A stretch of DNA of 64,000 nucleotides from Tachypleus tridentatus. Taxonomy: Eukaryota > Arthropoda > Merostomata > Xiphosura > Limulidae. The stretch lies in NCBI RefSeq assembly GCF_004210375.1, contig NC_134830.1, forward strand, positions 61,003,576 to 61,067,575, written 5' to 3'. Of the stretch, positions 13,401 through 24,400 are shown in pieces. Every line of letters begins with the position of its first letter. Positions within the stretch are counted from its first letter, which is position 1. The notes below the pieces were generated by a model. It was given only the letters and a program-made list of their open reading frames with translations. It was not told the DNA's origin and ran no database searches. Both the position numbers and the translations under genes were made by a program.

Positions 13401-16400
13401 CTTCCAGTGTTATTGTTTAACGTTACGAATTACAGCGGAAGAATTGTTTGTTTCTTTTGGAATTTCGCACAAAGCTACTCGAGGGCTATCTGTGCTAGCC
13501 GTCCCTAATTTAGCAGTGTAAGACTAGAGGGAAGGCAGCTAGTCATCACCACCCACCGCCAACTCTTGGGCTACTCTTTTACCAACGAATAGTGGGATTG
13601 ACCGTCACATTATAACGCCCCCACAGCTGGGAGGGCAAGCATGTTTTGGCGCGAACCCGCGACCCTCAGATTACGAAGCGCACGCCTTAACGCGCTAGGC
13701 CATGCCAGGCCCCAGCGGAAGAAATGTACCTATATTTTATATATTGTCATAGCAAGTTCAAACAAACGAAAACACTTTAGTCTTTTAGATTTAATTTGTT
13801 AAACGGTATTACCTTATTAATGATTAATCCAGACAAATATAACTTTACTTGAGGCTTTATTAACTCAGAGTATCGCAGATTCACCTGCAAGGAAAAATAT
13901 ATAATTTGAACATTTGTGAATAGATAGGTATGTAAAATTAAAACACGAGACATTTGAGAAAAGACAACTATAGAAATGTCTACAAATAAAAGAATACGAT
14001 TTTCTATAAATATTTACTTTACATAAGGATAAAGAATAGAATTTCGACAAATATTAACCGCTAGCAATAAAATGGACATTTATTTTCGAAAGAAGAAATA
14101 TGACACAGATTATAGAAATATGGAGTGAAGCTTAAATCTGATATAAAATGCATGTTTGAATATATATACAAAACATTAGTGACGAAAATAGAAATCAAGC
14201 CTGATGTGAAATTATTTTATTTGTGAATTAAACAATGTAGTCCCTCTTTTTATATTTTTTGTTTAGAACAGATAAGCTAATGTTATTGCTTTACTTATCA
14301 AAACCAAGAAATGGTGTCACTTTAACATTAGGTTACTAATATTTTTATCGTTCATTGGTATATGAAGTTTTTCTTATACTGGATCTTGTTGACTGAGAAA
14401 AACGTTTGCCTACAAACCACATTCCAAAATACAGTAATGTAACGTGTCATTGCCGTCACAGAAACATTCTCTAAGCCTTTCCAGTGAGCATAGTCCATTA
14501 TAACAAGGACCTCTGGGTGAAGAACCTCTAGAAAAACAAACAAATAAACAAACACTGTTTTGTTGTTCTTCAATATTACGCGCACACACACACACATGTG
14601 AAACAAAGTTAAGTTTAGCAAAGTTAAACTAAGCCTTAAAGTTCTAACCTTGATTAACCATAAAGAACTAAACACATCCATTTAGTGACAGTTATTAACC
14701 AAAGAATGTGCTGATTCGTGTTAACGTATCAACTAAATTTACTATTGATATTTATTAGCACTAGCTATTTACACCTTTTTAACTCCATAGAACTCTGCCC
14801 CAGTGGAAAGGATGCTATGGACTAATATTATGAACTAACAGAGTCAATTTGTCTAGAGGCTGGGCACGTATGTTTGACACATTTTTTGTTTTAATACTAT
14901 AATAAATTAAATATTGTGTTCTTTTTTCTCAAATATGTTCAGACTGTTTTGTTGTTGCTGAATACAGAATTAAGTCAGTTACGGTTTGAAAGACAAGTTA
15001 CTTCATTCACTTCCTGGTTGATTCTTCTGTTATTAGTGGATTTATCTTATACTTGTACAAAAATTACGCCTGAAAGTACTACAAGTAGGTGGAATGAGAA
15101 ATTTTTGCTTCTCAGATAACAGGAGTTATATTAAAGTGTCTGTTTTGATACTGCGTGTATTAATTAGCCCTTACTCGATCTCTTGTGATTACTCCGTTTA
15201 AAGTAATTTTCTTGCAGAAAGAATAACTAACTATAGACATTTTAAGCACTCCATAATAGTCAAGAAAGAGATAGAGTTCACTGAGAAAGGTGCAGGAAAG
15301 ACATGTTCAATAAAAAAAATCCTTCTTCTCAACGTAAAACTTCTACCCACGATTGAACGTTCAAGACATCAGTTAGTCTGGAACACCCAAACTACTGGAG
15401 CAAAACCATACCCTTAAGAATCAATCCCAGCAGTAAGAAAGCATGAACAACTGAAGAACATTAAAGTGAAGTAGTGTCTTGTGAGACCACGACCACATGG
15501 GTGGTCTCTATAGACATCCTAGGCTGTCATCAGTTAGAGTATCAGAGTACTACAGCCTCAGCTCTGATCCAAACCACTTGTGACCAGTGAAGAAAGGCTG
15601 GATGTACCACTGGCGGATGATACCTGCCAATCAGGGTTGTTTTCCTAGTTTTGCACGTGAAACTATGAGTACCCATTGATGAAGACAATAAACCGTGGAT
15701 AAAAGGCACCTTTTTAGAACTGAAACAGCTTATAATACCTGGGTTCTTTTGAGATTGTATGATGAGCCACCCAGAATAGCTCGTCACCTTATAACCTCGA
15801 ACCAAGGACCAGCCACCCAAAGAAACTCTTTGAGCAGCTTCTGACCAGAACCAAAGATATTAGCAGTATCTCCACCTGACCTTGGTCAGGATTCTATGAG
15901 GAAAGGCTTTGTTACACAGTATCCAATACAATTTTTACTTATTCGTGTGTTATGAATCCAGTACGAATAATCGCAGTGATTTTGTGTTTAATCTGATATA
16001 TAGGATATCTGTTTACTTGTGTTTTATACTCGATTCAATAAATACGAAACACCAACATAACATTTGAAAATTATACAGCCAACAAGATAAAGATTTACTC
16101 AACAGAGGTCGCTTCTCACTCCTCCAGTCACAGTCACATACCTATTAAACAAACAAACCTTACAGTACACACTACATCATTAGATTATAACATTAATAAT
16201 AAAGTAGTTGACTCTAAGCGTATTTTCATGCAGAGGAAAACATAATTTAAAACTAGCATACGATAAATATGCGAATATCAACCTACTACGCTGTATGAAC
16301 ATGAAAGTCAATCAATAATAAATCAAAAGAAAAAAACTTATTTTTTGTTGCACTTCAAACATCTATTTCTGTATGGATACACGCGCATTTATTTAAAAAA

Positions 16401-18375
16401 CAAAACTGTAATTCCGAAAATTTAACACGAAAGTCACTCAAGCAAAAAGTAACAGAATTGAACTGATATAATAGACGGTTTATTTATTTTTTAAATTTTA
16501 CGCAAAGCTACACGAGGGCTATCTGCGTCAGCCGTCTCTACATTTAGGAGTGTAAGATTAGAGGAAAGGCAACTAGTCATTACCACCCACCGCCAAATCT
16601 TGGACTACTCTTTTACCAACGAATATTGGGACTGACGAGCATGAAAGCATGTTTGGTGCGACGGGGATTTGAATCCGCGAACTCAGATTATGATTTTAGG
16701 ACCTTAACCACCTGGCCATGCAAGGCCATATTAGATGGAAGTCAACTAGTTAAGAATATTCCCTAATAACGCTCGGGATACTCTAATAGAATAGTGGGAT
16801 TTGACCGTGTTTCAAATAATGCACTAACGATGAAACTTTGTAGAATGGTCGGCAACTACCTGTTGTGGAGACATAAGCGAAAGGACAACGTTTCGAAAGT
16901 CTTCCGCTTTTCGTCTTCAGACACAACAGGCAGTTGCCATCCATTCTACAAAGTTTCATCATGAATATTCTGCCTAAACAATCTATCAAAGAATGCACTT
17001 ACGACTCGAAAACACGGAAAGCAAACCATGGAGCCTCGTATTCACAACCCCTACAAGCTAACCTCTTATCCACATTTAAAATATTGACCAAATAATATTA
17101 CGTTATCACATACTTAGCGTAAAAACGAAGCCGTAATTACATCAATGTGCATATTCAACTATAATTAATAATTAAACATATATATGTGTGTGTATACGAT
17201 CTGACGGTAAAAATAGTAAACATCAAATGAAGATAGCATTACAAAATTACATTACAATCATAGAACATGACACGGGATAATTTATCAGAATTAATACCAT
17301 GTATTAGTTGAGCAACAGACTGCATAATAAATATTGATCTGTTTGACAGTTTTACATGAAATTCAAGAAGTTCCCCTTTACCACCCTCTAACATCGTGGG
17401 TAATGTGACCTCAAACAGTCAATCAGGGCACGAGGCTACTGTTAAAATCTACAGTACTTCCTTGTTATTGTTGGGTATTTTCACCCTATTTCACAATCAA
17501 ATGAAATATTAAAAAAAAAAGAGATATATTAAGAACTGTTATCATCACACACGAAGTTTAACATCCTAAAAAAAATAGGTGGTCTTCTAGTTTCTTTGGG
17601 TCATCGCAATGGCTGAGGGACTATTATTCAAAAAATAGGTTTAGATATTCGCAATGTACATAGCATACTAAAATATTCTTGAGATTTTAACCGTTTCCGT
17701 TTGAAAGCGAAATCATTCATGAAGAATTAAGGTGTTTAAAAGACAAGTGAGTCAGTAATAGAAGATTCTTTCCTTGTGTAAGACTTGGTCATACCTGGTA
17801 TACCATTCGGCTCACTGCTTTCAACAGCACCAGGTTGGAGCTCATGAAATTCATAGTTTTCACTTTCATCTGAAAACCAAAACAAAACGAAATAGGCTGT
17901 TTTAGAAAATTTCTTCAAGCACTGATCAGTGGTCTTGAAAGTAATATAATTATATTTAAATAACTTAGGTGAAATTATAGACCCAAAAAGCAATTACGAT
18001 AACAACATATAGCCTGCAGTGTATCTTAAACAAAGTGGGAAATTAGAAAATTATACTTAAAACTTTAAAGGTACTCACCTACGTTGTAACTTACATTCGA
18101 CGTAAAATTTGCTTGTAAATCGTCCGTTTCAGTAACTTCAGGGATAACTAGAAAAACGAGGATCATTTAGTAAATGTTAAAAAGCAGTCTATGAATGTTC
18201 GACTTTCTAACTTCTGGCAACATTTAACTGTCTTTCATCATTTAGTAAACTGGTCGACATTCTCATTTAAATTAGTTTAATTATTTGGTAAATGTTAAAT
18301 ATACTTCATATTCGATGATTTTTTAAATTTAAAGCAGCTCTTTTAAACAAGTTTGGTTATTCAGGGATCTTTAAA

Positions 18376-18407
<32 letters not shown>

Positions 18408-21400
18408 ATATTATGCCTTTCTGATTATTTGAGTAACTTTAAATATACCAAGTATGCTCCTATCAAATATTCTATTTAAAATGTATGCCGACTTACTTAG
18501 TGAGTATTAAAGTATGCTTAATATAACTTAAAGTTTCCAAATAATTTACATGTCTAATTATTCAGTGGGTATATGGCCAATACCCAACACGTAATGTCTT
18601 CACGTGAATAATACACAACTGTCTGGCATGTGACCATCCTGGCTATGCCAGCGTGCATACTGAGACTTATCTACACGGGAAAAATGGATGCTTTGTTGAG
18701 CCACTACCGCCCGCTAGAGTGACACAGTGGCATGTCTGCGGATTCACCCCACTAAAAAGCGGGTTTCAATACCTGTGGTGGGCAGAGCAAACTCAGCCCA
18801 TTGTGTAGCTTTGTGCTTAATTCAAGGTGATCAAACAATGAACCTCACCATGATATGTGTAAAAAAGTGTGTATTTCATCAACACATCCGCAAACTTTTT
18901 GAAAAGGAAGAATCTACATCTCTGTGGTGGCACGATATAAACATCCGGTCGCTTTTGTTTCATGTCAGAAATACAAAATAGAATTAGATAATATTTTGGT
19001 GTATAGAACAACATGCTGAACAGATAAGGTTTCAACAACAGATGAACAATAGATTTTTGCACGTGTTTAGCTTTGTGCTTTTTGTTTGAGTATATAATGA
19101 TGTGCTTGTTGTAAAACAACCATTCATTTAATCCTAAGTTTGTCTGATTCATTTCATGTATTGTAGTGTCACGTATGTCAATGTACTATAAAGATATTAT
19201 AGGTACTTATATTCAAGGTATAGAAACTTTACTATAGTGTAATTCGTATTGAGAAAATAAAAAATATGCGACAAGTATTGTCAGTCCTTGAATAGATCAT
19301 TTATAATATGCAATCAGAAATATATACCACTAACATGAAAATATAATCTCTCTTTTCTTGCTTAAAGGGGAAGTTTTTTTAAACTTTTTTTGGTATACAT
19401 TTTTAAGGCCAACAACTTTGGAAGAAGACAATGAATTATCCGCAAAGTTTTAGAAAAAAAAAAAGAGGTTTTCTCAAAAGGTAAGATAAGTATAGATTAC
19501 CCACGGTTACCAAGAGCTAATGCGACTGGGTTGACCACATATTAGACAGTGTAAAAAGGATTTACAAGTCATATCGACTTCAAAAATTCTGTTAGGAATA
19601 TTGCTAAGAAGGAGGAGGGGCAAATATCTCTTGTTGCGTCATTCTTTTCGATGCTGGGAAACAGGTGCTAAGACACGAAGGTTTCAAGGAAGAATATGTT
19701 TTTCTTGTTTTGTTTTTTATTTTGCGCAAAGCTACACAAGGGCTATCTGCACTAGCCGTCCCTAATTTAGCGATGTAAGACTAGAGGGAAGGTAGCTAGT
19801 CATCACCACCCACCGCCAACTCTTGGGCTACTCTTTCACCAACGAATAGTGGGATTGACCGAATATTTACGATGCCCCCACGGCTGTAAGGGCGAGCATG
19901 TTTGGTGCGACGGAGATTCAAACCCGCGACTCTCGGAATACGAGTCGAGTGCTTTAACCACCTGGCCATGCCGGTCCACCGGAGGAATAGGACAGGGATG
20001 TATGGCTAAAGCGGTAAACAAATTGAATATTAATACAATGCCCACAGGCTACAAGGTGACGTTACTAATACGTACACCGTGAAAAAGCACAAAAGAAAAG
20101 AGACTGACTAACAAGTTAAACCTAACTTATTGTGGGAAAAACCAGGAGCTTGTTCCGCGTTCAAGGTTAGTAACTCATCTTCCATTTGTTTATTAAAGTT
20201 CAAAATAGTGTACTTATCTTTTTTATGTGTGAGTAGGTATTAGTTTGTTGATTTAATAACATTCACATCTTACCATAAGCATCTATAATATTTTTTTTCG
20301 GAACAGAGAGAATTACTGCGTGAGGAATTCCTTGATTGTAGTCTATGTTGGAGTCTCCAGACGATAAAGGAAGGCTTAGCTGGCCATACGCATGGAATTC
20401 GGGCGTGAGAGGAACAATTATAACATTTTCTGCCAAAAGACCTTCCTACAAAATGGAGGTTAACTATCGTTCATTGTACATTCAAAGTACTGTATCACTC
20501 AAATACAGTTTTATTCTACTAATATATTTCCAGTGACTCATTTAGAAAACAAACAAACGAACTCAATAATTAATATACAAATGTGTCTTAACTTCGGATA
20601 TTCAATGTTTATTGTAATCAAAACACTTAATGAGTTTTAGACTAAATAACCTAAATAACATTCGAATAATTTTCTATAATACTGTTAATAATTTCCAAAT
20701 CTCGACATTTTCTCACCGATTTAATATGAATTTATTATAAAGAAAACGTATTCATTAAAACATTGTAATTTTATACATTGAATGACATATCGTAGGGCAG
20801 AGCTTATTGGACCGCTTGGGTCTAAATTCATGCGATTAACCATTATTTAATGTGGTAGACAAAAATAAAATATATTTTAAGTGCACATAGAGTTCTTGTC
20901 ACGAGCATTGTAAATAATTTGATTTACGTATAGCGGAAGTTAGTACAAATATTAAAATTGTATCGTCATTGTTACCAAAGGAATAAAAATATTACACGTT
21001 ATAATTTCCCAATTTACTATAAAACCTATTATAAGGAGTATCAGTAAGCCGCTGTAGAATGATTTCCGTGATTATAAGATAACCCCTTTTTGTGTGTCTA
21101 ATTAATATTCACCATGAAAAGAAAATAACCGATTCGATTTGCTAGATTCTCACCATGAAAATATAGTTTCCATTTCGTTTGTAGTAGACTACACAACTGA
21201 CAGAGCTGTCGACATAAATGCTGTTCTTTAGGTCATCAAGGTCAACCTTATGAAAAACAAAATAAACGCTAAACTTGTTAGAAATGTTTGAAATAGTGTT
21301 TATATATGATGTTCGTGTTAAAAATAATTCATAATAATACAGTGCTTTAAGGTTCTCCATCACAAAACTGTTGCCATATACCATATATTTCATTGAAAAT

Positions 21401-24400
21401 AAATACAAATGTCAAGTACACTTTTCAGATCATATATTTTTCTATTCTATCTGTAGAATGAATACCTATTCCGACTTTTTTCAGAATAATTCCGCTAAAC
21501 CATAAAAAAAGAATTTTAAGTTGTAAATCAACCTTAATGATTCTCTTCTTCAGAAAGATAGTTTCCTATTACGATTTAAAATATTTGAAATTGAATTTTA
21601 TTTTTTATGATAGTTTTTGTACTCTGTTTCAGTTTATTTCTTCTCTAGCGGGGCCTGGCATGGCCCAGCGCGTAAGGCGTGCGACTCGTAATCCGAAGGT
21701 CGCGGGTTCGCGCCCGCGTCACGCTAAACATGCTCGTCCTCCCAGCCGTGGGGGCGTTATAATGTGACGGTCAATCTCACTATTCGTTGGTAAAAGAGTA
21801 GCCCAAGAGTTGGCAGTGGGTGGTGATGACTAGCTGCCTTCCCTCTTGTCTTACACTGCTAAATTAGGGACGGCTAGCACAGATAGCCCTCGAGTAGCTT
21901 TGTGCGAAATTCAAAAACAAACAAACAAACAAATCTTCTCTAGTAGAAGCTCATTTGCTTGTTTGTTTAGCACAAACCTACCTCATGGGCTTTCTAAACT
22001 CTGACCTCTGCGTATTTGCATGGTCAGTTTGTAACATTCCTTCTCACCATATACGGCTATACGAACGGTTTCAAGCCTAAAGCAGTTGACACAAGACCAG
22101 ATGCTAGAAGGAGGTTACTTACAATCCATGTATTTTAACCAAAGATCATAAAACACCAAACCAACCAACAACCATTTTGATATTTTTTAGTTGCTTACTA
22201 GTCTATTTTCAGTTGCCAAAATGTTCAGAAAATAGTCTTCTCTGATCTGGCGGAGACTCGGCATAGGCAGGTGATTAAGTGCTCGGCTCACAGTCTGAGG
22301 GTCGCGAGTTCGAATCTTCGCCACACCAAAATGTTCGCCATTTCAGCCGAGGGGACTTATACATTTATGGTCAATCCCACTATTCGTTGGTAAAAGAGTA
22401 GCCCAAGAGTTGGCGGTGAGTGATGTTGACTAGCTGTCTTCCCTCTAGTCTTTCACTGCTAATTTAGGGTCAGCTAGCACAGATAGCCTTCATGTAGCTT
22501 TGCGTGAAATTGAAAACAAAACAACTGAATTGGCGAATAAAGCAAAGTATCGAGCTCAACTTTGAAAATGTGATCGCTCGTGTCACGTTACACGAGCTGT
22601 GACGTTTCATTTTTTCTACGCTTATCCACTGACGACTGTTCTTGAGTGTCCACCACCTAAAACAAGCGTGCAATGAGAAAGCACGTTAATGTAGTTGTTG
22701 TGACATGCAGTAATGCTATGTCTATTTGTTGAATAACAAAGGAACAAGAAATGTCGATTTACACAAACAATCCAAAATAATCACAACGTTCAAACACTGC
22801 AGACGAAATGTTGTTAGTTATTGAATTACTGTATAGCACCTGCCTGTTACAGAAGTTACGTTGAAATTCCTGGTGTCATCTGGGGTTGAAGACTGTTTTT
22901 ATACTTGTTAGTAGAAAGATTCGTGATACTGCTCCATATAGATCTGTTCAGAAACAGACAACCATAAAAGGGCTTCTTGAATTAAACAAACATATAAAAC
23001 ACTAACTGAAGATAGCTTTGTTGTTTGTTTTTTTTGTTTAAAGTTCCCCTCAAAGGTGTTTAATAAAAGTATAAACTTCTTATTTTAGATATCTCTAGAC
23101 CAAGGGATTCTCAAAGTGGGTGCCACATAAAAGTGTTAAGGGGTCTCAGCCAATACACAAAATACACGATAATGTTTAAGTATTTAGTATTTATAGACAG
23201 ATCGTTCATGAAGAAGAAAGGTCAACCTTTCGAAAGCGCTCGGGTTATAAGGGTTTATATTTCAGTAGTTTTTATAGATTAATTGCATGAGGTCCTTGTG
23301 CTGAGAAAGTTTGGGATCCTCGGCTGTAGACCAAAATTATTTGAAAATAAACGAAATTTGCATGTATTTATTATTCATGTACGTTTTTAAACTAAAATAT
23401 GCATAATTTAAAACAGTTTTCCAACTTATTCATCATATCTATCACAGAAAGTTTTCCAAGACAGATGAAAGTAGGAACCCAAATTTCCGAATTTATAAAC
23501 ACTTGAACAAACGGCTAGGTTAAAGTTCAGATATAACTGTTACTAAGTTTTAACTAGTAACTAGAGGAAAGACAGCTAGCCTGATGTATCTGCTATTAAA
23601 CGAAAAGAATAGCGAAACTAACTGTTACTTTTATAACTTGTCCATAATTGAAAGTGCGGAGTATGGGTTTATTGGCATTTATTATAAGCCGAAAAGCTAA
23701 TCATTAGACCACACCAGCCCCACGAAAACAGAACTTCGAATAATTTTCATTACCTACAAAATACTGACATGCAACATAACATCTTAATCTTAACTCTAAA
23801 TTATCTCAAATAACTGAGTTTAAAAACGTTTAATGATGACTTATATTATCACTTACCTTTACTTCTTGTTCAACGTATGGTTCTTTTTCAGAGTCAAATA
23901 TTTCAGTAATTTTGAAATTCTCGTGGATGATATTTGATTTCCGCAAGTTTAGAGTGAAATTTCTCCCGAAGGCATAAATCTCTACTAAGGTTGCTCTTGG
24001 AAAATTTCTGAAAATAAGGCCAGTAGATAAGTGAATGACTTCAGTCTTCAGTACTGTAGCTGAAATAAAAAGAAATATCCGTAGCAACTAGTCAATAGTC
24101 AACGTTTCTCTTCCTCTTTTTTTTTTTTATAGAAATAGAGAAAGTAGAACCGAAGAAATCGTTCACTTATTATAGTTGTAATCTGTACATAACACAAATT
24201 AAGTTCTTGTAAATACAAACAGCTCTTCTGATTGTTGGTGGACACATGCTGTGGTACATTCTTTGTGTACAAAGGCTAATTTAAGTCTATAATCTAACAT
24301 AAAGCTGTATACAAATATTATTATTTTTCTCTCCAAAACAATTTCTCCCCCACTCGGTGGGACGATGGTAAATCTAAGGATATACAACGCTAAGATCAGG

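Noticed and set aside
15542-15820. Open frame of 92 codons on the minus strand in a somewhat GC-richer stretch
   Set aside because: No recognisable domain, no splice context and no link with the neighbouring protease exons. It may be part of an unidentified repeat.
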